Source: Clostridiales bacterium
GTDB taxonomy: Bacteria > Bacillota > Clostridia > Oscillospirales > Oscillospiraceae
Length of the DNA: 46,048 bases
Direction: 5' to 3'
Assembly: GCA_022772585.1 (NCBI GenBank)
Contig: JALEZN010000070.1
Coordinates: 1-46,048, forward strand
Shown here: positions 26,384-34,287 of the stretch, piece after piece
Numbering within the stretch: the stretch's first letter is position 1
Layout of the letters: each line of letters opens with the position of its first letter
Notes under the pieces: model-generated
The model's database searches: none
The model's input: the letters and a program-made list of their open reading frames with translations, nothing else
Told to the model about the DNA's origin: nothing
Made by a program: the position numbers and the translations under genes

Positions 26384-26400
26384 TACAATAATACATTGTA
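26384..26400. promoter_or_regulatory. TACAAT-N5-ATTGTA inverted repeat in the divergent intergenic region
   Basis: A perfect 6-base inverted repeat with a 5-base AT-rich spacer. It lies in the 372-base gap between the sensor operon (minus) and the nitroreductase gene (plus). The rest of the gap (about 26401-26590) shows no coding potential and no convincing minus-strand promoter. Confidence 0.45.
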
Positions 26401-26596
26401 ATCTTATCATATTCGGGCGCATATTTCTATCAGCTTTTTCCAGAATTCCGGAACGATGATCCTGAAATCAGATGTTAGGGACATCCTGGTCATCATTTTC
26501 TTCACACTTCTGAAAACCAGCCGCCAGGAAACCCGGCGCGGCCTCAAAGATATTCGTCTCGATTTTCTTTACGGATAATGAATTTTTGATTTTTGG

Positions 26597-26605
26597 TGCT
26601 ATAAT
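26597..26605 (+). promoter_or_regulatory. Extended -10 promoter of the nitroreductase/ArsR pair
   Basis: TGC followed by TATAAT (26600-26605) is an extended -10 element. No good -35 box is present at the usual distance. The leader would be about 30 bases long. Confidence 0.65.
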
Positions 26606-26642
26606 CGGTTCAAACAATCAAACGCATGAAAGGAAGCTCACG

Positions 26643-27359
26643 ATGGATCTTTTTGAAACAATCAAGCAGCGCCACAGTGTCCGGCAATACGAGGATAAGA
26701 AGCTCGAACCGGAAAAACGGACCCGATTGCTGGAGGAAGCCGGCAGGATCAATCGGGAAGCGCATCTTCATATTCAGCTCCTGTTTGATGAGCCGAAGTG
26801 TTTCAACTCCCTGATGGCCCACTATGGCAAATTTTCCGGCGTGCAGAACTACATTGCACTGGTTGGGCCAAAAGCGCCGGATCTCGACGAAAAGTGCGGG
26901 TACTATGGGGAGCAGCTGGTTTTGCTGGCCCAGTCCCTTGGTCTGAATACCTGCTGGGTCGCCATGACCCATGGCAAAAGCGCAGCCCGCATTCTCAAAG
27001 GGGAAAAGCAGACCTGCCTGATCGCGCTGGGGTATGGCAAGACGCAGGGTACTGCCCACAAGAGCAGATCAATGGAAGAAGTCACAGCGTTGAACGGGCC
27101 CATGCCGGAGTGGTTCAGGCGGGGAATGGAGTCCGTTTTGCTGGCGCCGACAGCCATGAATCAGCAAAAGTTCAAATTCACTTTGTCCGGACAGCCGGCT
27201 TCTGCCCAAATCTCCGGGGGAGCATGTACGGTCAAGGACCCGAGCAAATTGGAGGAGTGCATCTATGCCGCTCCCAGCGGGACCGGCTTCTACACGAAAA
27301 TAGACCTTGGTATCGTCAAATATCATTTCGAGGCGGTGACGGGAAAGAAGGTCCTTTGA
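26643..27359 (+). CDS. Nitroreductase-family flavoprotein
   Basis: 238 residues. ATG at 26643 is chosen because AAAGGAAG precedes it and the family begins at DLFETIKQRHSVRQY, the motif that contacts FMN phosphate. Further family features are GYYGEQLVLLAQSLGLNTCWV and LLAPTAMNQQ, typical of the putative TM nitroreductase group, which repeats half-domains within one chain. These FMN enzymes reduce nitro or other electron-poor compounds with NAD(P)H; the natural substrate is unknown. The stop codon overlaps the start of the ArsR gene (TGATG), so the two are coupled. Confidence 0.88.
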   Translation: MDLFETIKQRHSVRQYEDKKLEPEKRTRLLEEAGRINREAHLHIQLLFDEPKCFNSLMAHYGKFSGVQNYIALVGPKAPDLDEKCGYYGEQLVLLAQSLGLNTCWVAMTHGKSAARILKGEKQTCLIALGYGKTQGTAHKSRSMEEVTALNGPMPEWFRRGMESVLLAPTAMNQQKFKFTLSGQPASAQISGGACTVKDPSKLEECIYAAPSGTGFYTKIDLGIVKYHFEAVTGKKVL

Positions 27360-27712
27360 TGGATGTCTATCGGGAGGCCAAGGCAGTCGCGCATAAAATT
27401 CAGGAATGCCAGAAGGTACTCACGGCCATAGGGGATGAAAACCGTCAGCACCTTCTCACAGAAATGATGCAGATGGGCGACTGCCGCGGTGTACGCGTTG
27501 GAGAGATCACAAAGAAAACCCATCTGTCCCGGCCCGCGGTATCACATCATCTGCAGATCCTGAAAGACGCGGGTCTGATCGATGTCCGCAAGGAAGGAAC
27601 GATGAATTACTACTATTTTGATTCCGATATGAAATCCATGAAAAAACTGATCGATGCGCTCCAGGCAGCTGTCGATGTTGCCTCACACCTCCCTGACAGG
27701 AACAAAGAATGA
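27359..27712 (+). CDS. ArsR-family winged-helix regulator
   Basis: 117 residues. ATG at 27359 overlaps the TGA of the nitroreductase. The winged helix-turn-helix is clear (RVGEITKKTHLSRPAVSHHL as recognition region, then DAGLIDVRKEGTMNYYYF as wing). The Cys-Val-Cys metal site of classic ArsR/SmtB proteins is absent; only a lone Cys in GDCRGVR is near the helix. It therefore probably senses something other than a metal, perhaps the nitroreductase substrate or a thiol signal. Autoregulation of the pair is likely but not shown. Confidence 0.9.
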   Translation: MDVYREAKAVAHKIQECQKVLTAIGDENRQHLLTEMMQMGDCRGVRVGEITKKTHLSRPAVSHHLQILKDAGLIDVRKEGTMNYYYFDSDMKSMKKLIDALQAAVDVASHLPDRNKE

Positions 27713-27809
27713 GGAGAGCGGGAGTATTACCTGCTCCAGACGGATCGGCTCTTCCCCCCGCCGTACCGCTCAGTATTTTTTCGTATTGATCCTAGCTATA
27801 TAGGCAATA

Positions 27810-27825
27810 TAGATTGCGCAATCTA
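27810..27825. repeat. 16-base perfect palindrome at convergent gene ends
   Basis: TAGATTGCGCAATCTA is perfectly self-complementary and ends two bases before the MATE stop codon, between the convergent ArsR and MATE genes. No U tract follows on either side, so it is not a typical terminator. Confidence 0.6.
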
Positions 27826-27827
27826 GA

Positions 27828-29189
27828 TTAACCGCATATTTCCTGTATTTCTTGCGCAGTCTCCCTATAATCTGACCATTTGTAAAATACTACGTTTAAA
27901 ACAATTCCAACGATCGTGGCGGCCGGCGCTGCAAGCCCGATTTTTGTCAGGTTCGCATCAGGCTGAATACTCATGAAATACGCCAGCGGAAGCCGGACAA
28001 GCAGCGTCTGCACCGATCCCTGTATCATGACCCACAGAGTCTTGTCATGCCCGTTAAAATAACCTATCATGCTGAACAAAACTGCGGTCACGATCGTCTC
28101 TGGCGCAAATCCCTTTAAATAGTCATACCCATTTTGGACAACAGCCGCATCTGCTGTAAAGATCTGAGTCAAAAAGTCTCCCCGGAACCAAATGAAGGAA
28201 AACACGATGCACCCGATGGTCATCCCAACACCTATGCCGGTAAACATTGCCTTTTTAGCCCTCTTTTCATTTCCTGCCCCTACATTTTGCGATACAAAGG
28301 ATGCCATAGACTGCATCAAAGAACTGGGGATCAGCATTGCGAAATTAACAAGTTTACATGCCACGCCGTACCCGGAAGACGCTTCCAGTCCAAGTCTGTT
28401 GACGAACGCGCAAAGGGCAAGAAAGGAGACCTGCGTCAGGAATTCCTGGAGCGCAAGAGGAAGCCCGATCTTAAGTGCCCGCCTGCATTGAAAATTCAGC
28501 CTGAAATCACGTTTGGCAAACCGGAACGGCAGTTTTCTTTTGAGCAGTAAAACCAGGGCGAAAACGACACTGATCGCCTGCGCAAAGACCGTTGCGACGG
28601 CCGCTCCGGCCGCATCCATGTGAAGTCCTGCCACCAGTACCAGGTCGCCTATGACATTCACAGTACAGGCAACGGCAACAAAAAGAAGAGGAGATCTGCT
28701 GTCCCCCAATCCCCTGAAAATCGCAGCCAACAGGTTGTATGCAACAATGAAAAAAATACCTGCTCCGCAAATCCGTACATAAACACAGGTCAGGTCAACA
28801 GCCTCCTCCGGAGCCTGCATCAGTACGGAAATGGGGCGCGAAAAGCACACCATTACCATGAACAGGGCCGCCGAAAGAAACATAAAGACCAGCGTTGCGC
28901 CGCCGATCAGGGGACCGATCTGTTCCGGCTTCTTTTCTCCGATATACCTTGCAATTGAAACGGTAATACCCATGGCAAGCTGTGTAATGACAAAAGTGAC
29001 CAGATTAAGCACCTGGCTGCCGGTGGACACTGCCGAAAGTCCGGGGGTGGTTCCAAACCGTCCTACAACAAGCAAGTCCACAGCGCCGTAAGCAGCTTGT
29101 AATACCAGCGCGCCAAGTATGGGGATCATAAAGGAGATCAATTTTCGCAGAATGCTCCCCTGCGTAAAATCGGAATTTGAATCACTCAA
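27828..29189 (-). CDS. MATE-family multidrug efflux transporter
   Basis: 453 residues, usual length for the family, with about twelve hydrophobic segments in two homologous halves. The first helix carries the typical MATE opening (IPILGALVLQAAYGAVDLLVVGRFG). Such pumps export cationic drugs or metabolites in exchange for Na+ or H+. The start is a TTG at 29189: AAAGGAGG sits seven bases upstream, and the next ATG would lose the N-terminal cytoplasmic end. It overlaps the MarR gene by eight bases, indicating one operon controlled by that repressor. Confidence 0.93.
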   Translation of the reverse strand: MSDSNSDFTQGSILRKLISFMIPILGALVLQAAYGAVDLLVVGRFGTTPGLSAVSTGSQVLNLVTFVITQLAMGITVSIARYIGEKKPEQIGPLIGGATLVFMFLSAALFMVMVCFSRPISVLMQAPEEAVDLTCVYVRICGAGIFFIVAYNLLAAIFRGLGDSRSPLLFVAVACTVNVIGDLVLVAGLHMDAAGAAVATVFAQAISVVFALVLLLKRKLPFRFAKRDFRLNFQCRRALKIGLPLALQEFLTQVSFLALCAFVNRLGLEASSGYGVACKLVNFAMLIPSSLMQSMASFVSQNVGAGNEKRAKKAMFTGIGVGMTIGCIVFSFIWFRGDFLTQIFTADAAVVQNGYDYLKGFAPETIVTAVLFSMIGYFNGHDKTLWVMIQGSVQTLLVRLPLAYFMSIQPDANLTKIGLAAPAATIVGIVLNVVFYKWSDYRETAQEIQEICG

Positions 29190-29631
29190 GTTCGATCCTC
29201 CTTTCGCACATCACCTGATAAAGGCTTTCTAGCGTGCGAATCATACAATCTGCATCTTCTTCTGAAATATGGTCCAAATAGCGTGACAATTCGCCGTAAT
29301 ATTTTCTGTCGTATTTGTCAGATAATTTCTTTCCTTCCTCCGTAATGGCGACGTATGTGATACGGCCATCTTCCTCTGATGATATCTTATCAAGATATCC
29401 TTTCATCTCCATTTCTTTCACTGTTCTGGTAACGCCGGGCCTCGGGAGATTCAGGGCATCACTGATATCTGATATTTTTACTCGTCTGTTCTTCTTTTCC
29501 AATTTCCGAATGACATCCAGATAATGGATATAAGAAGGAGCTACCCCCTTGGGCAGTTCAGGAAGCATATCCCGGATCCGCTTTGCCAGATAACAGGCAT
29601 CCATCATTTCTTTTATTTTGTCGGTCGTCAT
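29182..29631 (-). CDS. MarR-family transcriptional repressor
   Basis: 149 residues from ATG 29631, placed by AAGGAGGAGCAA directly upstream; the longer frame would include the ribosome site itself. The winged helix is visible in ISDISDALNLPRPGVTRTVKE (recognition) and GYLDKISSEEDGRITYVAIT (wing, with the DxR motif). MarR proteins usually repress an adjacent efflux pump and release DNA on binding a drug-like ligand, which fits the overlapping MATE gene. A dyad at its promoter is a plausible own operator. Confidence 0.92.
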   Translation of the reverse strand: MTTDKIKEMMDACYLAKRIRDMLPELPKGVAPSYIHYLDVIRKLEKKNRRVKISDISDALNLPRPGVTRTVKEMEMKGYLDKISSEEDGRITYVAITEEGKKLSDKYDRKYYGELSRYLDHISEEDADCMIRTLESLYQVMCERRIELE

Positions 29632-29658
29632 TTGCTCCTCCTTAATTACCAAAAATAA

Positions 29659-29699
29659 TTATCTTTGATAAGTATATAGGGCCTCTCTCATTTTGTCAA
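29659..29699 (-). promoter_or_regulatory. Consensus promoter and dyad of the marR-MATE operon
   Basis: On the minus strand TTGACA (29699-29694), a 17-base spacer and TATACT (29676-29671) form a near-perfect sigma-A promoter. TTATC-TTT-GATAA (29659-29671) overlaps the end of the -10 box and start site, where MarR binding would block transcription. Confidence 0.82.
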
Positions 29700-29720
29700 G
29701 GGTTTTTATGGTTTCAGTCT

Positions 29721-29773
29721 GTAAACAGGGCAGCACCAGAAGGGGAAAACCCGCCCAGTGCTGCCCTGTTTAC
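29721..29773. repeat. Long perfect inverted repeat next to the truncated GyrI-like gene
   Basis: 16-base arms GTAAACAGGGCAGCAC (29721-29736) and its exact complement (29758-29773) around a 21-base centre containing AAGGGGAAAACCC. Neither side is followed by a U-rich run. It may be a strong RNA hairpin, or a small remnant repeat linked to the loss of the end of the neighbouring gene. Confidence 0.7.
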
Positions 29774-29823
29774 CTGACAAAAGTCGGTATGGATCATCGT
29801 TTGGCGATGGCCGCCCGGAAGCC

Positions 29824-30108
29824 TCACCGTCTGCAAACCGGCACCTCACCGCCCTGATACAATCCGGCGATCCAGTATTCAAAGGAGCCTTCCTTTTCGT
29901 CACAGATGGCAAAGAGACCCACGCCGTTTTCCAGAATGGCTTTTTCCAGCGGTGTCTGCGGCTGCAAGGTCCGCCAGAGCCGCGCATACTTCTGTGCATA
30001 CTCCTTATCCCAGAACTCGGGACACTTCTGACCGCCCTCCTCCGGACGAATGGATGTGGAAAAGCCGATAAAGGTCATTGCGGGCTTGTGTTCATATGTA
30101 ACATTCAT
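29824..30108 (-). pseudogene. Truncated GyrI-like / effector-binding domain protein
   Basis: 94 residues from ATG 30108 with AAGGAG eight bases upstream. The sequence MTFIGFS, FWDKEY, GLFAICDEKEGSFEYWIAG and YQGGEVP matches the first half of the GyrI-like small-molecule-binding domain (AraC effector-binding fold). Family members continue about 60 residues beyond GGEVP; here the frame ends after VCRR and no continuation was recognised downstream. It is likely a decayed gene cut by a deletion close to the inverted repeat at 29721-29773. A functional short form cannot be excluded. Confidence 0.65.
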
Positions 30109-30188
30109 TTGTGTGTCTCCTTGTTTATTTGGTTCTGTAAGCTCATTGTGTTTATACCGGCAAACTGGAAGCTGTCAGACTATGCAGT

Positions 30189-30521
30189 CTATCCTCTCAG
30201 ATTTTTCAGAGCTTCTGGATTATTTGAGATAATCATCCCAACCGTCTGGCATTTTTCCATGTCCGGGCAGTCACCGCATGTCGTCACATCTTTTTTCAAC
30301 GCACACTGACGGATCCCGCAAAGGCTTTCGCAGAATACAGTTTTCATCCCATCAACACGACAGCCTTGACAGTTGATATGTTCAGGCAGAATGGGAGCAT
30401 TATTTAACTCAGCCCATAATTTTGCCGTTTTTTCACGCAATGCCTGATCGTCATTGATCGTTGCAAGATATGCGTCGCATTTTTCACAATCCAACCCGCA
30501 ATATGCAATCATTTTTCTCAT
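30189..30521 (-). CDS. DUF3795 cysteine-rich protein
   Basis: 110 residues from ATG 30521, with GAGGAGG ten bases upstream; the longer frame starts inside that site. The opening IAYCGLDCEKCDAYLAT and the later CQGC, CESLCGIRQCA, CGDCPDMEKC motifs are characteristic of DUF3795. At least ten Cys residues suggest metal binding, possibly zinc or an iron-sulfur cluster. The biochemical role of this family is not established. It stands alone between the truncated GyrI-like gene and the amidase operon. Confidence 0.85.
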   Translation of the reverse strand: MRKMIAYCGLDCEKCDAYLATINDDQALREKTAKLWAELNNAPILPEHINCQGCRVDGMKTVFCESLCGIRQCALKKDVTTCGDCPDMEKCQTVGMIISNNPEALKNLRG

Positions 30522-30669
30522 GGTTATGTACCTCCTCAAATTCCGATCTGATTAACATCATCGCTCTCTAACGGTATTGCCCGCACCGTGCTGTCCAATC
30601 ATCCTGTTCATTTTTAATATAATGCTCTGTATTTCCTGTTCCGCTCAAATAAATTTTAATCATCTTCTA

Positions 30670-31068
30670 TCACTGCGCAGATTCATTACTCATAATGTGA
30701 ATGGTCCCTCTTGCGTGCCGGGCCTCAACCACGATCGTATAGACGCCGCCCTCCGGGATGTTTACGGTAAAATCTGTGGTTTCTTTTCCGTTCCCGCGGT
30801 AAAGCGCAGCCCCGTCCGGCGCTTTGATCTCCATGTACAGAGAGCCTTTCTCCCTTTCAAAATGGATCTGAAGAGAGTCGCCCTCCTGCAGTTCCAACGT
30901 ATGCAGATCTGTTCCGTTCATTCTCTCAATGTCCAGCAGATAGGCATCCGGATTTTTAACACGGCTGCCTGTGAAGCCCTCCTGATCATAACAGGACAGG
31001 AACACGGCAGCCCCTGCAAGGAACAGCAGGGGAAGCACGATCAAAACAGCTTTATTCCGTTTCGTCAT
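30670..31068 (-). CDS. Small membrane-anchored or secreted protein of unknown function
   Basis: 132 residues. One hydrophobic N-terminal helix (about 8-26) ends in FLSC, a weak lipoprotein signal. The outside part (SLYMEIKAPDGAALYRGN, FTVNIPEGGVYTIVVEA) reads as a small beta-sandwich like those of bacterial pre-peptidase or cell-surface modules. It is the last gene of a four-gene operon and overlaps the preceding membrane gene by 17 bases. No named family was recognised. Confidence 0.72.
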   Translation of the reverse strand: MTKRNKAVLIVLPLLFLAGAAVFLSCYDQEGFTGSRVKNPDAYLLDIERMNGTDLHTLELQEGDSLQIHFEREKGSLYMEIKAPDGAALYRGNGKETTDFTVNIPEGGVYTIVVEARHARGTIHIMSNESAQ

Positions 31069-31342
31069 TGTCTTCGCCCCGAGTTTCCTTTTTGATACAG
31101 GTTCCGATGGCCAGACCGATCAGCATACCGAGGGGCAGCCCGATCCCAATGTTCACAGCGCCAGACGCTCCGATTGCTGAGCCCAAGCACATCCCCAGGC
31201 ACATTCCCTCTGTTCCGTAGTCGCCGTATGTTTCTTTCTCCTTTTTTCTGTGTGCTGCTCTGGCAAAGAACACTGCAAGAAGCAGACCGATCACAACCCA
31301 CGGCAGCGCCGCATGAACAAACGCAAATGCAGCTTTCATCAT
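31052..31342 (-). CDS. Small glycine-rich membrane protein
   Basis: 96 residues. One clear transmembrane helix (LPWVVIGLLLAVFFA) is followed by a charged stretch, then a second hydrophobic, Gly-rich segment (CLGMCLGSAIGASGAVNIGIG and LGMLIGLAIGTCI) of the type seen in small glycine-zipper proteins. GGAGGGAG precedes the ATG at 31342. It begins 16 bases after the amidase gene and overlaps the next gene. Function unknown; it may associate with the amidase in the membrane. Confidence 0.7.
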   Translation of the reverse strand: MMKAAFAFVHAALPWVVIGLLLAVFFARAAHRKKEKETYGDYGTEGMCLGMCLGSAIGASGAVNIGIGLPLGMLIGLAIGTCIKKETRGEDNDETE

Positions 31343-31358
31343 CAGAAGCTCTCCCTCC

Positions 31359-32459
31359 TTATCGCTTCAGAAAGCCGCCCTTTTCCTGGAGCAGCAGTCC
31401 GTAGCAGTGTTCATAGTTTTCGGCAAAGTAGAAATCGGCACAGCGGCCCAGCGGGCAATACACGATGCTCCACACGGTCTTTTCATAGCTGCCCTCTGTC
31501 TGCGGGTAGTTTTTCTGCGCCACGGATTCCAGCATGTCCCGGACATCCATTTCACCGGCAGGGCCGGTACAGGCAGAGAGGGTATCAAACCGGATATGGG
31601 ACTGATTGGAACCCACGCCCTGCTTTTCACAGTCGCTGAGATAGTGGTTGGTGACCACCTTCGTCTCCGTGACCAGCATCTCGCCATCCACATACTCCAC
31701 CACCACGCTTTTTCCGCTGGCGTCTGCAATGGAGAGATGGTGGGCAGAGCCGATGGAGGAGTTCATATCGTACTGGCCCAAAAGAGCGATGGCCTCATCC
31801 ACATTTGCCGCCCGGTCCAGTAAAAGGCGAATGGCAGTGGTGGTCGTCAGATCGGGCTTGTCAGTCCGCTGATGGGTCTCCTCGTTGTCCCCGGCCATCA
31901 AATCGGCCACTACAAGTCCCTTCTCATTCATGCCGTCCAGCGGAACATAGATGGCCGCCAGGGTCTGCATCCGTTCCATCATGGAGCCGTCCGGCGTATA
32001 GTCCTCACTGAAGCCCAGAAAATCGAGACAGCAGGTGGAAATGGATTCATAGCCGTCTTTTGGCCCGGTATGTACGATCATGGTCTGGCACTCTTCCCAG
32101 TCATAGTTACGCCCGAAGAAGATGGTGCCGTGTTCATCCTGTGTGCAGATGGTGGAGCAGCCAAATTTCCCGGTCTGCACATCGCTTCCGATTTTGTAAA
32201 AGCCGCGGGACAAAAAGGCTGCCAGATAATCTGCCACTTCGCCATCACTGGCAGCGCCGCCCCGGGCGAGAAAGCCGTCAAGGCCGTAATCACCGCTGTA
32301 CTCCATGGCGTACAGGCCGTTCTCCAGCTTTTCGATGCTGTTTGCCGCCGTGATAAAGTCTCCGAACAGCCACCAGCCGCCTGCGGCAAGGATGAGCAGC
32401 AGTACGGCGGCGATACCGCAGGTCCATTTGAGAACGGCTTTTATTTTATGGTTCATCAT
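31359..32459 (-). CDS. Membrane-anchored linear-amide C-N hydrolase (Ntn family)
   Basis: 366 residues. A transmembrane anchor at about 12-33 places the enzyme outside the cell. FGCSTICTQDEHG followed by FFGRNYDWE matches the active site of choloylglycine hydrolase / acyltransferase-type Ntn hydrolases, with C101 as nucleophile, R117 and D120. These enzymes cut linear amide bonds such as conjugated bile acids, penicillin side chains or N-acyl amines. Because the Cys is internal, self-cleavage would be needed to free it. The substrate cannot be deduced. GGAGG lies six bases before the ATG at 32459. It overlaps the upstream gene by 14 bases. Confidence 0.85.
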   Translation of the reverse strand: MMNHKIKAVLKWTCGIAAVLLLILAAGGWWLFGDFITAANSIEKLENGLYAMEYSGDYGLDGFLARGGAASDGEVADYLAAFLSRGFYKIGSDVQTGKFGCSTICTQDEHGTIFFGRNYDWEECQTMIVHTGPKDGYESISTCCLDFLGFSEDYTPDGSMMERMQTLAAIYVPLDGMNEKGLVVADLMAGDNEETHQRTDKPDLTTTTAIRLLLDRAANVDEAIALLGQYDMNSSIGSAHHLSIADASGKSVVVEYVDGEMLVTETKVVTNHYLSDCEKQGVGSNQSHIRFDTLSACTGPAGEMDVRDMLESVAQKNYPQTEGSYEKTVWSIVYCPLGRCADFYFAENYEHCYGLLLQEKGGFLKR

Positions 32460-33156
32460 TTGTGTCCTCCAGTATCCTGCCGTCTGCGGTGACAGTCAGA
32501 TACATTTTTTCCATACCGGCATCAAAGGCGAATTTGCCGGACGCCACCGCGGCTCCGTCTGCGTCTTTTACGGTCATGGTAAAGGGCACCGGGGCGCCCG
32601 CTTCCTTGGAAGCGATCATGATATCGTTATCCATAAAGCAGTATTCTCTGCTGTCCATGGCTGTGTGATCCGTGTGGCTCACGCCTCCGCTGAAACCGTT
32701 GTAGGACATGGAAACGGAATACACATCGTTTCCCTCCAGCTTGACATACACGCCATATTGCTCCGACTGGGAGAGAAAGCCGGTCTGCGCAGTCCAGACA
32801 GTGGTCTCGTTCATGCTGGTTTTCAGGATTACCTCGCTGATCTCGCCCTTGACCGGGATGGTGACATCAAAGTCCCCTGTCTCAAAGAAGCCGAACAGGC
32901 TGCTGAACCGGAAGCCCACATAGAGCTTGCCGCCCTGCTCCCTGGCATAGTAGCCGCAAAACCCCTCCGGGAACGAGCCGGGATAGAATCCTGTGATATG
33001 TACCGCCTTCCCGCTGACTTCCACAGAGGTGATCCCCGCACCCTGGCAGGCGCGGAAGCCGCCCAGCTTCCACCCATAGCGTCCGGCGAGAAAAATTGCC
33101 GTCAGGATCACTGCGGTCACCAGCAGCACAGCCGGTATTTTTTTCAGTGCTTTCAT
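32446..33156 (-). CDS. Membrane-anchored protein of unknown function
   Basis: 236 residues from the second ATG (33156), nine bases after AGGAG; the ATG at 33162 is also possible but too close to the site. A single N-terminal anchor (about 9-27) is followed by a beta-rich outside domain with no motif I recognise. It is the first gene of the operon with the amidase, the small membrane protein and the final beta-domain protein. It might sense or chaperone the amidase, which is a guess from position. Confidence 0.72.
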   Translation of the reverse strand: MKALKKIPAVLLVTAVILTAIFLAGRYGWKLGGFRACQGAGITSVEVSGKAVHITGFYPGSFPEGFCGYYAREQGGKLYVGFRFSSLFGFFETGDFDVTIPVKGEISEVILKTSMNETTVWTAQTGFLSQSEQYGVYVKLEGNDVYSVSMSYNGFSGGVSHTDHTAMDSREYCFMDNDIMIASKEAGAPVPFTMTVKDADGAAVASGKFAFDAGMEKMYLTVTADGRILEDTNDEP

Positions 33157-33213
33157 TCTCATTTTCTCCTATCATGTGGCCGGCATCCGAAGCAGCGCGT
33201 TGGCTCCGGATCG

Positions 33214-33912
33214 TCAGCCCTGGCGCCAGGGCCGGCTTTTCCCATGCCAGTTCCGCTTTTCCCAATAGCTATAATCCGGCTCCATGGGTGGGAAATGCCT
33301 GTGGGCAAAGCGCATCAGGTAAAACCACTTTTTCGCCCGGCTGTTGCAGCCGCGCCCGCCCGCATTTTTCCGGATCCGGCAGGCCAGCCGGTCCGTCTTT
33401 CTGTGGATCTTCCGCAGGATCCCGTCCGGGATCTCGTCCGCTTTGGCCGCCTGCACCCCAAGGCCCAGCTTATATACCTTGCGGATGCCCCACATTTCCA
33501 GGCTGTCTGCCATATCCTGCACGGTGCTTTTCATCCCGCCGCCGGCGGCAGTGGCTATGGCCACCGCCTGCTTTCTGCTCATTTCCGGCAAAGGCCTGTG
33601 GACCATCCACCAGGTCCCGAAGTGGTCCAGAAAGCTCATCATCGCTCCTGTGGCATGATACACATACACCGGGCTTTCCAGGATCAGCAGATCCGCATCC
33701 AGGATGGCCGCCACCAGCGGCTCCAGTTCTTTGTAATGCGGACAGTTGGATAAGTCTGTTTTGAAGCAGGTATAGCAGCCAAGGCAGGACTTGTTGAAAT
33801 CCCGCGGCAGAAAAAACTCGCGGATTTCCCCGCCGACCTTGTTCGCAAGTTCCCTTGCCGCCATGCAGGTACTTCCCTCATGGCTCTGTCCGTGAATGAT
33901 GGCAATTTTCAT
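33214..33912 (-). CDS. Flavodoxin-family NAD(P)H-dependent oxidoreductase
   Basis: 232 residues. The start IAIIHGQSHEGSTCMAARELA is the FMN phosphate-binding loop of the NADPH-dependent FMN reductase/flavodoxin group. CLGCYTCFKTDLSNCPHY is the Cys motif seen in the iron-sulfur flavoprotein branch, and SPVYVYHATGAMMSFLDHFG is the conserved FMN-contact region. A basic C-terminal tail rich in Trp and Tyr is unusual. It probably transfers electrons using FMN. The redox partner is unknown. It follows the Cys-rich mini-gene by 19 bases. Confidence 0.87.
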   Translation of the reverse strand: MKIAIIHGQSHEGSTCMAARELANKVGGEIREFFLPRDFNKSCLGCYTCFKTDLSNCPHYKELEPLVAAILDADLLILESPVYVYHATGAMMSFLDHFGTWWMVHRPLPEMSRKQAVAIATAAGGGMKSTVQDMADSLEMWGIRKVYKLGLGVQAAKADEIPDGILRKIHRKTDRLACRIRKNAGGRGCNSRAKKWFYLMRFAHRHFPPMEPDYSYWEKRNWHGKSRPWRQG

Positions 33913-33931
33913 CGTTGCAATCCTCTCTGAA

Positions 33932-34111
33932 TCACTTCGGTTTCCCCGCTCGTCTTTCAGTCCTGCGCTGCGCTTTCCGCTCCAGCTTTTCGCAGCGGGT
34001 CAGCAGTTTACGGCCGGATGCGTGATGGTGTTCCCGGCAGGCCGCGCAGTCACCGTGTCGGGGGCAGTTTACGCGCCTGCATGGGCAGGTATCCTGCTGC
34101 ACATTTTCCAT
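33932..34111 (-). CDS. 59-residue cysteine-rich protein
   Basis: Translated by hand: the protein starts MENVQQDTCPCRR and carries CPC, NCPRHGDCAACREHHH and a later TRCEKLE, six Cys and four His in the first 40 residues, then a strongly basic tail (KAQRRTERRAGKPK). The arrangement suggests zinc or cluster binding. Its ATG shares the last A of the preceding stop codon (TAATG), indicating coupled translation, and the flavodoxin-like gene follows 19 bases later. I recall similar short CPRHGDCxxC proteins next to oxidoreductases in Clostridia, but cannot name a function. Confidence 0.78.
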   Translation of the reverse strand: MENVQQDTCPCRRVNCPRHGDCAACREHHHASGRKLLTRCEKLERKAQRRTERRAGKPK

Positions 34112-34287
34112 TACCGTTTCTCCAGCATGGCAAGACCTGCGCAGGCAAGGCCGATGCCGAGCATGGTAATGGCAGATCGTGTTTCCAGCTCACCCAGGCG
34201 GGACAGCACCACAACGGCAACACCCATGGCCAGCGCCAGCGCCCTGAAAATGGTGGAGATGATCTCGTGGACCGGTTTCTTTTCCAT
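34111..34287 (-). CDS. Small membrane protein of unknown function
   Basis: 58 residues from ATG 34287, with GGGAGG eight bases upstream; the longer frame overlaps the ribosome site. Two hydrophobic segments (IISTIFRALALAMGVAVVVL and SAITMLGIGLACAGLAML) form a helical hairpin. It is the first gene of the three-gene unit with the Cys-rich protein and the flavodoxin-like protein, which it may anchor to the membrane. Confidence 0.72.
   Translation of the reverse strand: MEKKPVHEIISTIFRALALAMGVAVVVLSRLGELETRSAITMLGIGLACAGLAMLEKR

Noticed and set aside
26271-26396. 42-residue N-terminal extension of the 7TM sensor
   Set aside because: It would translate across three palindromes and lacks a ribosome site, whereas the ATG at 26270 has one and is followed directly by the first membrane helix.
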